From Pseudomonas fulva (lineage in GTDB: Bacteria > Pseudomonadota > Gammaproteobacteria > Pseudomonadales > Pseudomonadaceae), in assembly GCF_023517795.1 (NCBI RefSeq), contig NZ_CP082928.1:3720001-3784000 (forward strand): a stretch of 64,000 nt of DNA. Reading direction: 5' to 3'. Each line of letters opens with the position of its first letter. Positions within the stretch are counted from its first letter, which is position 1. The notes beneath the pieces were generated by a model that was not told the DNA's origin, made no database searches, and worked only from the letters and a program-made list of their open reading frames with translations. Below, one piece after another: positions 1 through 8,388 of the stretch. The translations under genes and the position numbers were made by a program.

Positions 1-942
1 CGCGCCGGAGCCCTTGCCACCGAAGGCGGCGAAGAAGTCACCGTCGAGCCCGACCGAGCCGACGCTGATGGTCGCCGCACCGGTGAGCTTCTTCGCCCAG
101 CCGGCGAAGTTCAGACCCTCGGCACCGTCCAGTTCCGGGAACTCCGGTTCCCAGAAGCGCCGCTGCGAACAGTGCAGGATGTCCACGCCGGCCTCGACCA
201 GGGGCGCCAGCCATTCGCTCATCTGCTCGGGGGTAGTGGCCAGGCGCGCGGCGTAGTCCTGCTGCTTCCACTGGCTGACCCGCAGGATCAGCGGGAAGTC
301 AGCCCCCACCGCCGCCCGTACCGCACGCACCGCCTCGGCGGCGAAGCGCGAGCGTTCGGCAATGGTGGCGCCACCAAAGGCATCGGTGCGGGTGTTGGTA
401 CCGGGCCAGAAGAACTGGTCGATCAGGTAGCCGTGGGCGCCGTGCAATTCCACGGTATCGAAGCCCAGGCGCTTGGCATCGGCCGCGGCCCTGGCAAAGG
501 CGGCCACGGTGTCGGCGATGTCTTCCAGGCTCATTGCCACGCCGCGCGGATCATCCGGTGCCACCAGCCCGGACGGGCTTTCGACCGGTGCATCGGGTAC
601 CCACTCGCCGCGCGAACGGGTCGAGCCGGTGTGCCAGATCTGCGGGCCGATGCGCCCACCGGCCGCGTGCACCGCCTCGGCCACGCCGGCCCAGCCAGCC
701 AGGGCCGCCTCGCCGTGGAAGAAGGGGATGCCCGGCATGTTGCGCGAGGCCGGGCGGTCGATCACCGTGCCCTCGGTGAGAATCAGCCCCACGCCGCCTT
801 CGACGCGGCGTCGGTAGTACGCGGCATGCGCCTGGCCGGGAATGCCCTCCGGCGCCATGCTGCGGGTCATGGGCGCCATGACGATGCGGTTGGGGAGATC
901 CAGGCTTTTCAGTTTGAAGGGGCTGAACAGAACGTCAGACAT
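1..942 (-). CDS. NADH:flavin oxidoreductase, Old Yellow Enzyme family (3' end outside window)
   Basis: FMN-dependent ene-reductase of the Old Yellow Enzyme family, which reduces activated C=C bonds or nitro groups with NAD(P)H. The frame opens at an ATG (MSDVLFSPFKLKS) and runs off the left edge, giving about 314 codons of an expected 360-370. Visible family marks are the N-terminal LPNRIVMAPMTR strand of the TIM barrel, the HTGSTR segment, and the HGAHGYLIDQFFWPGTNTRT substrate/FMN region. It is divergent from the TetR gene at 1249, the usual arrangement for an oxidoreductase under local TetR control. The physiological substrate cannot be read from sequence. Confidence 0.93.
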   Translation of the reverse strand, partial: MSDVLFSPFKLKSLDLPNRIVMAPMTRSMAPEGIPGQAHAAYYRRRVEGGVGLILTEGTVIDRPASRNMPGIPFFHGEAALAGWAGVAEAVHAAGGRIGPQIWHTGSTRSRGEWVPDAPVESPSGLVAPDDPRGVAMSLEDIADTVAAFARAAADAKRLGFDTVELHGAHGYLIDQFFWPGTNTRTDAFGGATIAERSRFAAEAVRAVRAAVGADFPLILRVSQWKQQDYAARLATTPEQMSEWLAPLVEAGVDILHCSQRRFWEPEFPELDGAEGLNFAGWAKKLTGAATISVGSVGLDGDFFAAFGGKGSGA

Positions 943-1248
943 GGACACCTCGTCTCGGGTCGGATGGCCGCTGCGATCAGCGGCTTGCAATATGGGTAGG
1001 GCTGGACCGGGCGCGGCGCGCCGGCCGCCTCGACAGCGAAGCGCCGCCATATGCCCACGGCCATCACCAGCTTGCAAGATCCGCTGCAGCGCTGATACCT
1101 GCGCCATTCATGGCGCGAATACCGGCAGGGGCTGCCACTGGCCGTCAGGATTACGTTCATCATCTTTGCTCTCCCGTCTTTTTTGATTATGATCGACATC
1201 AATATGTGCAGATGTCATGGAGGTGAGCGTGAACCTGGAGGCGGCGAT
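943..1248. promoter_or_regulatory. Divergent OYE/tetR intergenic region
   Basis: 306 bp without a convincing gene. The only AT-rich part is about 1175-1208, next to the TetR start, with a TATGAT -10-like hexamer at 1188-1193. No perfect inverted repeat was found, so no TetR operator is called. The short open frames here are GC-rich chance frames. Confidence 0.35.
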
Positions 1249-1794
1249 ATGCGCGTGAGCAAGGCCCAGGCCCAGGCGAACCGGGCGCTGATCGTTGAAA
1301 CGGCATCCCGGCTGTTCCGCGAACGCGGCTACGACGGCGTGGGCGTGGCTGACCTGATGGCGGCCGCCGGTTTCACCCACGGCGGCTTCTACAAGCACTT
1401 CGCTTCCAAGGCCGACCTGATGGCGGAGTCTGCCGCCTGCGGTATCGCGAAAAGCCTGGAGCACAGCCAGGATCTGAGTGCGCAGCAGTTCTTCGACCGC
1501 TACCTGACGCGCCAGCACCGCGATGCCCGGGATCTGGGCTGCACGCTTCCCGCCCTGGGCGGCGATGCGGCGCGCCAGCCGGAAGCCCTCAAGGCAGTCT
1601 TCGCCGACGCCATCGAGGCCCTGCTGACGGCGCTGGCGCGCCATGACCAGGAGACCGGCGAGCAGGGGCGGGCCCAGCTTGTCGGCCAGCTCGCCCAGGC
1701 GGTTGGCGCCATCGTGCTGTCACGGGCCTGCCCCAATGATTCGCCCCTGGCCGATGAAATCCTCAGCGCCTGCCGCTCGCACGGCACGCCCTGA
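1249..1794 (+). CDS. TetR/AcrR family transcriptional regulator
   Basis: 181-aa one-component repressor. Residues about 10-55 form the TetR helix-turn-helix (IVETASRLFRERGYDGVGV, then AAAGFTHGGFYKHFASKADL), followed by a helical ligand-binding domain. The ATG at 1249 is chosen over the upstream frame opening at 1183 because GGAG lies 8 bases ahead and the protein then starts at the family-typical point. It is divergent from the Old Yellow Enzyme and upstream of maoC-like and aldo/keto reductase genes, so it probably controls one or both directions. The ligand is unknown. Confidence 0.93.
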   Translation: MRVSKAQAQANRALIVETASRLFRERGYDGVGVADLMAAAGFTHGGFYKHFASKADLMAESAACGIAKSLEHSQDLSAQQFFDRYLTRQHRDARDLGCTLPALGGDAARQPEALKAVFADAIEALLTALARHDQETGEQGRAQLVGQLAQAVGAIVLSRACPNDSPLADEILSACRSHGTP

Positions 1795-1839
1795 AACGCC
1801 GTCAACCAATGTGCACCTGCCACGTACAGGGAGACCGCC

Positions 1840-2295
1840 ATGACCCTTCACTACCTCGATGACCTTGCCCCCGGGCAGCGTTTCACCGGCGCCACCCGGG
1901 CGCGTGTCGACGAAGAGGCGATCAAGGCCTTTGCCCGTGAGTTCGATCCGCAACCCTTTCATCTCGATAACGAGGCAGCGCGCGATTCGCTGTTCGGCTC
2001 GCTGGCGGCCAGTGGTTGGCACACCGCGGCGCTGACCATGCGCCTGCTGGTAGACAGCGAGCCGAAGCTGGCCGGCGGCATCATCGGCGCCGGCTTCGAT
2101 GAGTTGCGCTGGCCGCTGCCCGTGCGGCCCGGCGACGAGCTGCGGGTCGAACTCGAGGTGCTGGAGGTGCGGCCGTCCAGGAGCAAGCCTACCCAGGGCC
2201 TGGTCAAGCTGCGCACCACCACCCTGAATCAGCACGATCAGGCGGTGCAGATTTCCGTGGGTAACCTGGTGGTGCCACGGCGCCCCGCGCAGTAG
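1840..2295 (+). CDS. MaoC-like hot-dog dehydratase
   Basis: 151-aa single hot-dog domain protein of the MaoC/R-hydratase family. The hydratase signature is recognisable: the DPQPFHLDNEAA segment carries the catalytic Asp and His, followed by GLAASGWHTAAL-like residues that line the acyl pocket. Members hydrate enoyl-CoAs or related thioesters. It has a good AGGGAG ribosome site and sits 45 bp after the TetR gene on the same strand, so the two may be cotranscribed. Substrate unknown. Confidence 0.88.
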   Translation: MTLHYLDDLAPGQRFTGATRARVDEEAIKAFAREFDPQPFHLDNEAARDSLFGSLAASGWHTAALTMRLLVDSEPKLAGGIIGAGFDELRWPLPVRPGDELRVELEVLEVRPSRSKPTQGLVKLRTTTLNQHDQAVQISVGNLVVPRRPAQ

Positions 2296-2344
2296 ATGCA
2301 ACCGACCTAAGCCGCCTGGCGGCATGACGACAGTGGAGCAGACC

Positions 2345-3337
2345 ATGAAATACGCAGCGTTCGGCACTACCGGCTTGCAGGTTTCCCAGGTGGCACTGGG
2401 CACGGGCAACTTCGGCACGGGGTGGGGCCATGGCGCCGACCCGGATACCAGCAAGAGCATGTTCGAGGCCTACGTCGAGGCCGGTGGCAACTTCATCGAT
2501 ACGGCGGACGTCTATCAGTTCGGCCAGTCCGAAACGCTGCTCGGCACCCTGCTGGCAGGGCGTCGCGAGGACTTCCTGCTCGCCAGCAAGTACACCAGCG
2601 GTGCAGTGCCGAACGCCAACCGCCTGGTGACCGGCAACAGTCGCAAGGCCATGGTCGCCTCCGTCGAAGCCAGCCTCAAGCGCCTGAAGACCGACCGCAT
2701 CGATCTCTACTGGGTGCACCACCCCGATGGCGTGACGCCGGCCGAGGAACTGCTCCGCGGGCTCGATGACCTGGCCCGGGCCGGCAAGATCCTCTACGCC
2801 GGGCTGTCCAACTTCCCGGCCTGGCGCCTGGCCCATATCGCCACGCTGGCCGAGCTGACCCGGGCGCTGCCCATCGCCGCCGCGCAGTTCGAGCACAGCC
2901 TGGTACACCGCGATCCCGAGGCCGACCTGTTCCAGGCGTGCCGGGCGCTGGGGCTGGGCATGGTCACCTGGTCGCCGCTGGGCGGTGGCATGCTCACCGG
3001 CAAGTATCGCCAGGGCGAGAAGGGCCGCGCCGAAGGGCTGGGCGGGCGGGTATTCCAGGCCGAGAATTCGCCGCAGCGTACGCAGATCCTCGATACCGTG
3101 CTGGCGATCGCCGAGGAGCTGGGCGCCACACCGGGCCAGGTCGCCATCGCCTGGGCCGGCAGCCACGGCGCGGTGCCGATCATCGGGCCGCGTTCCCTGG
3201 CGCAGGCTACCGACAACCTCGGCGCGCTGGCGCTCGAGCTGTCGACCGAGCAGCTCGCGCGGCTCGACGCGGTGAGCGCCCTTGGCGAGGCCACGCCTGC
3301 GAGAACACCGCTGCCCGCCATGCCCGTGATCGCCTGA
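2345..3337 (+). CDS. Aldo/keto reductase
   Basis: 330-aa NADPH-dependent aldo/keto reductase with a TIM barrel. The tetrad is readable: Asp and Tyr in FIDTADVYQFG, Lys in LLASKYTSG, His in WVHHPD. The C-terminal nucleotide-binding part includes VPIIGPRSLAQ. The ATG at 2345 has GGAG 6 bases upstream and is preferred to the start at 2324. The gene follows the maoC-like gene by about 50 bp and probably belongs to the same transcription unit. The subfamily resembles general stress or YhdN/YdhF-type reductases; substrate unknown. Confidence 0.93.
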   Translation: MKYAAFGTTGLQVSQVALGTGNFGTGWGHGADPDTSKSMFEAYVEAGGNFIDTADVYQFGQSETLLGTLLAGRREDFLLASKYTSGAVPNANRLVTGNSRKAMVASVEASLKRLKTDRIDLYWVHHPDGVTPAEELLRGLDDLARAGKILYAGLSNFPAWRLAHIATLAELTRALPIAAAQFEHSLVHRDPEADLFQACRALGLGMVTWSPLGGGMLTGKYRQGEKGRAEGLGGRVFQAENSPQRTQILDTVLAIAEELGATPGQVAIAWAGSHGAVPIIGPRSLAQATDNLGALALELSTEQLARLDAVSALGEATPARTPLPAMPVIA

Positions 3338-3435
3338 TAGCGGCGCCGCGCCAAAACCCTCTCCACGCAGTATGATGGCGTATGGCTATGTCGCGTCGGG
3401 TGCCTGCCGCCCGGCATGACGCAGGGGGAGGGGGC

Positions 3436-4422
3436 ATGGATTCGCTGAGCAAACCGCAACTCAAGGAACTGGTACGACGCGTCATCGTCGCCCAGGGCAA
3501 TGCCTTCATCAAGGAGCTGTTGCGCGGCACCGGGGTCAAGATTGGCGCGACCAAGGAAGACTTCGCTGCCAACCTGGATGCCGCCATCGATGCCGATGAG
3601 CTGACCCAGGAAGAGCTCGAAGCCTGGCTGGCGGAAGTCGAAGGGTGGGGCGACCAGCATCTTTACCTGATCGAGCCGCCGCAGGTCGAAGCGGCCATGC
3701 TCGCAACCGGCATTGCAGGGGGCGTTCACGCCAGCGTGCTGAACGCCGGCGCCAGCCTGGACTTTCCAGCGGCACTCACGCTCAAGCACATCGCCCAGTC
3801 CGACGCCGGCCTGTCGATGGTCTGGCACCAGGGCAAGGCCGGCTGGAATCGCTTCAAGCCCAAGGATTTCACCCTCGAAGAAGGGCTGGAGCAGTACCGT
3901 TTCGACGCGTACCGGCAGCGCCTGGACCGCAGCGTGGTGCGCTTCGAATGGCGCTTCGCCGACCCTTATTGCCTGGTGCTGATTCACCGCAACCCGCAGA
4001 TCGACCACAAGGCGGTCTTTCAGGACGTGCGCCTGACCCTGGTGGCGATTGGCTGCCCGGACGCCGCCCTGCAACCAATTCCCCTCGACCAGGCGGTAAA
4101 GGTCGCCGCGAGCAGGGGCAAGGGCGTGCACTCGACCCGCTTCGAGCTCGACGGTGGTTACGTGGAGATGGCCTCGACCCTCGCCGACGGCGGCATCGAT
4201 GCGGTCGAGCCGGTGCGCGTGGTGCTGCAGGCGGTGGACACCGGGCAGTTCGACCGGGCCCAGGGCATGCTGCATTTCGCCGCCGAGGAACACGGTACCA
4301 GCCGGCGGATCGCCGTGCAGGTCCATGGTCGTGAAGGGCGGCTGCGCATCTGGGCGCAATGCAAGCGCGACGACGTGCTGCATATCGTCGAGCTGCTCTG
4401 GGCGTACAACAGCGCGCCATGA
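3436..4422 (+). CDS. Conserved protein of unknown function, first gene of a coupled pair
   Basis: I do not recognise a characterised family. The 328-aa soluble protein has an acidic helical N-terminus of about 75 residues (KPQLKELVRRVIVAQGNAF to the EELEAWLAEVEGWGDQ segment), which looks like a small adaptor or death-fold-like domain, then an alpha/beta region and a C-terminal RLRIWAQCKRDDVLHIVELL stretch. No signal peptide or membrane segment is seen. The ATG at 3436 follows a purine-rich GGGGGAGGGGG tract; 18 earlier codons lack a ribosome site. Its last codons overlap the next gene by ATGA, so the two products are likely made together. Confidence 0.75.
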   Translation: MDSLSKPQLKELVRRVIVAQGNAFIKELLRGTGVKIGATKEDFAANLDAAIDADELTQEELEAWLAEVEGWGDQHLYLIEPPQVEAAMLATGIAGGVHASVLNAGASLDFPAALTLKHIAQSDAGLSMVWHQGKAGWNRFKPKDFTLEEGLEQYRFDAYRQRLDRSVVRFEWRFADPYCLVLIHRNPQIDHKAVFQDVRLTLVAIGCPDAALQPIPLDQAVKVAASRGKGVHSTRFELDGGYVEMASTLADGGIDAVEPVRVVLQAVDTGQFDRAQGMLHFAAEEHGTSRRIAVQVHGREGRLRIWAQCKRDDVLHIVELLWAYNSAP

Positions 4423-5513
4423 GTGCTGCCCGGTCAGACCGCTGGCAGGCGGAAGTCGAGCGCCGTCTGGGCCAGGGCGTCGAGCTGGAGTTCACCCTGG
4501 GGCAGTTCGCCCTGGCGGTCGGGGCTGCGCCTGGCGATGGCGCGCTGCACGCCTTTCTCGACGGCCTGGTCAGCGCCGCGGTTGCCCTGCGCAGCGACGC
4601 CTATCGGTGCCCCATGGCACCCTGTGCGCGTTTGCTGCCGGTTGGTACGGCCAATACGGTCTGCCCGTTCTGCCTGGCGGATTTCCAGCAGGAGGGCGTG
4701 GCGCCCGAGGTCGAGCCCGCCTACCGGCTGGTGGGCGAGAGCAGCCGCGATATCCGCTGGGTGATCGTCATCCACGGCATGAACAGCCGCGCCAAATGGC
4801 AGGAAGCGTTCAGCTGGGAAATCGCCAACCGGCTCAGCTATTCGGCCCCGGTACTGATCTACAAATACGGCTGGGCGACCATCGACGTCTTTGCCCGCTG
4901 GCTGCACGAGCGTCTCGCCCGACGCCTGGGCGAGCGCATGCGCATCGCCATCGAAGAAGCGCAAAAGAGCCGGCTACCCGACCGACCGGACATCATCGCC
5001 CACAGCTTCGGTACGCTGCTGCTGTCGCGGGTGCTGGAGAACCCGGCGTTCGCCGACCTGAAATTCGGTCGCATCATTACCGCGGCGAGCATCGTGCGCC
5101 CGGATTTCGACTGGGATCGGCTGATCGAACAGGGGCGCGTCGAGGCGGTGCTCAACCATGTCGGCGGCCGGGATCGCGCGGTGCCCTTGGCACAGTTCGC
5201 CATTCCCGGTGCCGGGCCGGGCGGCAAGGTGGGCTATCTGGCCGCCGCGACGCTCAACGTGCGCGCCGACCACTATGGCCACTCGGGTTTCTTCATTCCT
5301 GAAAACCTCGGCACGGCAATCTCGCGGCATGGCCTGTGGCAGGCTTTCCTGACCCGGCCCCTGGCCCATTTCCGCCCGGCGGGCGCCTTCGTGCCTGGGC
5401 CGCACTGGCGCCCGGCACCGCTGCCGCTGCGGTTGTGCACGCGGGCGCTGGCCTACGGCCTGTTCTGGGTGCTGGCGCCGTTCTCGTGGCTGCGGCGCCG
5501 GCTCGATCCCTGA
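4419..5513 (+). CDS. Zinc-ribbon plus alpha/beta-hydrolase fold protein
   Basis: 364 aa. Residues 64-85 hold C-X4-C-X12-C-X2-C, a likely zinc ribbon. An alpha/beta-hydrolase follows, with the oxyanion-type VIVIHGMNS strand near residue 115-123 and a nucleophile elbow AHSFG with Ser196; ADHYGHSGFF is a candidate catalytic His region. The C-terminus (ALAYGLFWVLAPFSWLRRR) is hydrophobic and may sit at a membrane. It starts inside the previous gene (ATGA overlap), so it is translationally coupled. A lipase/esterase activity gated by the helical partner is possible but inferred. A metabolic esterase is the alternative. Confidence 0.75.
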   Translation: MSAARSDRWQAEVERRLGQGVELEFTLGQFALAVGAAPGDGALHAFLDGLVSAAVALRSDAYRCPMAPCARLLPVGTANTVCPFCLADFQQEGVAPEVEPAYRLVGESSRDIRWVIVIHGMNSRAKWQEAFSWEIANRLSYSAPVLIYKYGWATIDVFARWLHERLARRLGERMRIAIEEAQKSRLPDRPDIIAHSFGTLLLSRVLENPAFADLKFGRIITAASIVRPDFDWDRLIEQGRVEAVLNHVGGRDRAVPLAQFAIPGAGPGGKVGYLAAATLNVRADHYGHSGFFIPENLGTAISRHGLWQAFLTRPLAHFRPAGAFVPGPHWRPAPLPLRLCTRALAYGLFWVLAPFSWLRRRLDP

Positions 5514-5538
5514 ACCAGGGGGCTGGCCAGGCGATTGC

Positions 5539-6003
5539 TCAGTTGCTCGGACGTTGCTTGGTCGAGTCCAGTTCTGCCTTGCTGGCCGTGGTGATCTCGG
5601 TGATCTGCGCCGATTTGGCAATGGCGTAGTCGAAGGTGTCCTGCATCCTGGCGATCGCTTCGGTGGGCGTGCCTTTCAATCCGCCGCTGGCGGCCCAGTC
5701 GAAGTTCCACACCCCGGACAGCTCATCGGCACCGGCCACGTCGTGGGTCTCGATGGCCGTGAATACGTCAGGGTGACGCTGCATGTATTTGGCCGCCTCG
5801 ACCACATCGCTCGGCACCTTGCCCGAGGTGTCGTTGGCCAGCTGCGACACCTCCTGCTTGGTGATCGCCTGCTTGCCGTTCTGGCGCATGTAGTCGGCAA
5901 TGGTCTTGCTGGATTTGGCGATGTCCAACTTGGTATCGAAAGCCGAAGTCGACGAGTTCGGAGTATTCGGGTTACCGCCGGTAGGTGAAACGGTCGTGGA
6001 CAT
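5539..6003 (-). CDS. Small HrpF/NolX/HrpK-like secreted-type protein
   Basis: 154 aa. The N-terminus is rich in Ser, Thr, Pro and Asn with few charges (MSTTVSPTGGNPNTPNSST), like type III secretion substrates. The central part (ITKQEVSQLANDTSGKVPSD, then AAKYMQRHPDVFTAIET) resembles the repeated unit of HrpF/NolX/HrpK translocator-type proteins. The ATG at 6003 has GGGAG about 9 bases upstream on the minus strand; 18 earlier codons are discarded. No secretion apparatus genes are nearby, so secretion is unproven. It is convergent with the hydrolase gene and lies downstream of a 72-aa gene on the same strand. Confidence 0.65.
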   Translation of the reverse strand: MSTTVSPTGGNPNTPNSSTSAFDTKLDIAKSSKTIADYMRQNGKQAITKQEVSQLANDTSGKVPSDVVEAAKYMQRHPDVFTAIETHDVAGADELSGVWNFDWAASGGLKGTPTEAIARMQDTFDYAIAKSAQITEITTASKAELDSTKQRPSN

Positions 6004-6221
6004 CGGCTCTGCTCCCTCAGTGGATGAACGGCGTGTGGCAGACGTTATCGTCCGCACCCTGGACGTTATCAGCAGGTAGGCGGCTAGAGCGCAGTGCCTT
6101 CACGACAATTCGCAACTATCCGAATATTTCACAGGCTTTCACAGCTGGCGGGACCAACGCAGCGCAGCACCCCTGGGCATCCTGCCCGGCGTGCTGCTTG
6201 CTTCGGGTGGCGTGCAAGGCC

Positions 6222-6440
6222 CTAGAGGCGGGGGGCACTCTTGATCGTCGACAGGGCGCGTTCGATGGCTTCGTGGGGCGTCGAGGGCATGGGTTGCTCG
6301 ACGTAGTTGTACTTGCTGTTGTCCAGAACCAGCACCTGGGCCTTTTTCGCCAGTTTGTCGACGTCGTAGCCCAGGTCGATGCAGGCGCCCAGCATGGCCA
6401 TTATGGCCTGTTCGAGCACTTTTTCACTCTGTGTAGCCAT
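6222..6440 (-). CDS. Small conserved hypothetical protein
   Basis: 72 aa, predicted alpha-helical at the N-terminus (SEKVLEQAIMAMLGACIDLGYDVDKLAKKAQ), without signal peptide or membrane segment. GAGGTG lies 6 bases upstream of the ATG, supporting real translation. It precedes the HrpF/NolX-like gene by 218 bp on the same strand and could be its partner or chaperone, but that rests on position and size only. Confidence 0.55.
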   Translation of the reverse strand: MATQSEKVLEQAIMAMLGACIDLGYDVDKLAKKAQVLVLDNSKYNYVEQPMPSTPHEAIERALSTIKSAPRL

Positions 6441-6742
6441 TTACGCACCTCGGTGATGGCCTGTTGCCGGCCGGCACTGGGCGCGGAGATTCCGCGCCCT
6501 ACTGGTGTGTTATGACTGTGCCAGCGCGCCAAGGATTCAGCAGAAGTTGCGCGGTTGGACTGCCCAGCCGATGACTGACATGTGGCCTCCGGCTATTCCT
6601 GGCACCTCGCGGCAGCGAGAGCGATCGCACAGTGCCTGATGGGGCAGGGTGCTAAGATTGCCGCCGCCTTTCGCAGCACGCGCACCACGCGCCAGGCCAG
6701 GAAGGCCGAACATTCCCATCATGGACATGCATTGAGCAGACG
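6441..6742. other. Intergenic region upstream of the YdgA-family gene
   Basis: 302 bp with no credible gene between two divergent genes. It holds one perfect hairpin, GGGCGCGGA/TCCGCGCCC with a 3-base loop at 6479-6499, near the small minus-strand gene. There is no T-run, so it may be a leader structure or a DNA palindrome. No clear promoter hexamers were identified. Confidence 0.4.
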
Positions 6743-8323
6743 ATGAACAAATTAGCAGCAGTAGCAGTAGGGCTGGTGGCGGTTGGCGCACTCGGCACGG
6801 CCGGCGCCTGGTACACCGGCACCCAGTTGCCCGGCGTTCTCAACGACCTCATCGAGGAATCCAACCGGCAGGGCGCCGAGGCGCTGCTGGGCACCGGAGC
6901 CAGCGTCAAGCTGGAGCTGGTGTCGCTGGAGACCCGTTTGTTCACCAGCACCGCACGCTACAAGTTCAGCTTCGACGCGCCCTCGGAGGAGGGCCCGGCG
7001 CGGCACATGGAAGTGCTGCTGCTGGACAACATCGAGCACGGCCCGCTGCCGCTGTCGCGCCTGATGCGCCTGAACCTGTGGCCGGTCATGGTCGCCAGCA
7101 ACTACCAGCTGGAACCCAACGAGCTGACCCGGAAGTGGTTTGATGCCGCCAAGGGCGCCGCGCCGCTCACCGGTGAGGCCAGCCTGGGTTACAGCGGTGC
7201 CAGCCGCGGTTCGCTGGTGCTGACGCCGCTGGATTTCGCACCGTCGCCAACCTCCACGGTCAAGTTCTCCGGCATGACGCTGGACTTCGAAGCCAGCAAG
7301 CACGCCAGGGACGTGCAGGTCAGCGGCACCATGGACAGCCTGTCGATCACCAGCACCGAGGACACGCCGATGCAGGCCGACCTGCATGGCCTGACCCTGA
7401 GCAGCGATCAGCGCCTGGGCAGCGCCGATTTCTACGTCGGTGACAGCAGCATCAAGCTGGCCACCGCGCAGATCAAGGTCGGCGACAAGCCCGCCGTGCT
7501 GATCAAGGACATCGCCCAGGTCGGCAGCCTGCAGGAAAGCGGCAGCATGCTCAACGGACAGATCGGCTATGACCTGGGCATGGTCAGCTACGACGGCAAG
7601 GACATCGGCGGCCTGCGCACCCTGTGGGCCATCAAGAACTTCGACAGCGCGGCGTTGCAGTCGCTGTTCAAGCTCTACCAGGACAAACTGACGCCCGTCC
7701 AGCAAGCCCAGGCCCTGGGTGAAGAGGCCCCGCAGCTCGACTTCTCCGCCGACGAGGAGGCACGCATGAAGGCCGACCTGGAGAAGCTGCTGGCTGGCAA
7801 ACCCCAGCTGGCGCTGGACAACTTGACCCTCACCACGCCCCATGGCCAGGCCTCGCTGCGGGTGGTGGTGGACATGGACAAGCCCGAATCCTTCGAGCTG
7901 CCGCCTGACGAGCTGGCCCGCCAGCTGATCGGCAAGCTGGAGGCCAAGCTGGCGGTCGCCAAGGCGGTGATCGGCGATGGCGTGCGCATCCAGGCCATGG
8001 TCGAGGGCGTCACCGACGCCCAGGCCATCGAGCAGCAGGCGGCGATGATGACCGAGATGGGCAGCGGCATGGCGCTCGGCACCGGCCTGCTGACCCTGGA
8101 AGGCGAGACCCTGCAATCGACCCTGCACTACGCCGACAACAGGGTGACCTTCAACGGTCAGGACATGAGCGTCGAGGAGTTCGTCACGCTGGTGATGTCC
8201 AAGACCGGCGGCATGGGCGGTGGTCTGGGTGATGAGGCGTCGGCCTACGGCGACGATGCGACGCAAGACCTCGGTGGCTACGACGACGGCGCCGAGACGC
8301 AGGCGCCCGATCAGGCCGAGTGA
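6743..8323 (+). CDS. YdgA family protein (DUF945)
   Basis: 526 aa, YdgA/DUF945 family. It starts with a hydrophobic export/anchor segment (residues about 5-25, LAAVAVGLVAVGALGTAGAWY). The family-typical YTGTQLPGVL follows, then a long beta-rich periplasmic region and an Asp/Glu/Gly-rich tail. YdgA proteins are inner-membrane-anchored periplasmic proteins of poorly defined role. Full length for the family. It is followed by a strong hairpin and is monocistronic. Confidence 0.9.
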   Translation: MNKLAAVAVGLVAVGALGTAGAWYTGTQLPGVLNDLIEESNRQGAEALLGTGASVKLELVSLETRLFTSTARYKFSFDAPSEEGPARHMEVLLLDNIEHGPLPLSRLMRLNLWPVMVASNYQLEPNELTRKWFDAAKGAAPLTGEASLGYSGASRGSLVLTPLDFAPSPTSTVKFSGMTLDFEASKHARDVQVSGTMDSLSITSTEDTPMQADLHGLTLSSDQRLGSADFYVGDSSIKLATAQIKVGDKPAVLIKDIAQVGSLQESGSMLNGQIGYDLGMVSYDGKDIGGLRTLWAIKNFDSAALQSLFKLYQDKLTPVQQAQALGEEAPQLDFSADEEARMKADLEKLLAGKPQLALDNLTLTTPHGQASLRVVVDMDKPESFELPPDELARQLIGKLEAKLAVAKAVIGDGVRIQAMVEGVTDAQAIEQQAAMMTEMGSGMALGTGLLTLEGETLQSTLHYADNRVTFNGQDMSVEEFVTLVMSKTGGMGGGLGDEASAYGDDATQDLGGYDDGAETQAPDQAE

Positions 8324-8340
8324 TCCCACTTGCGTGGGTG

Positions 8341-8372
8341 CAAGAAAGCCAGTCGAAGGACTGGCTTTCTTG
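8341..8372. terminator. Bidirectional hairpin terminator
   Basis: Perfect 14-bp inverted repeat (CAAGAAAGCCAGTC / GACTGGCTTTCTTG) with a GAAG loop. It lies between the converging YdgA and TonB-receptor genes. The A-rich start and T-rich end let it work on both strands. Confidence 0.88.
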
Positions 8373-8388
8373 TGGGTGAGGTTTGGAC

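Noticed and set aside
2794..4383. Long minus-strand open frame opposite the aldo/keto reductase and hypothetical genes
   Set aside because: Shadow of the plus-strand coding frames; no recognisable domain and no ribosome site.
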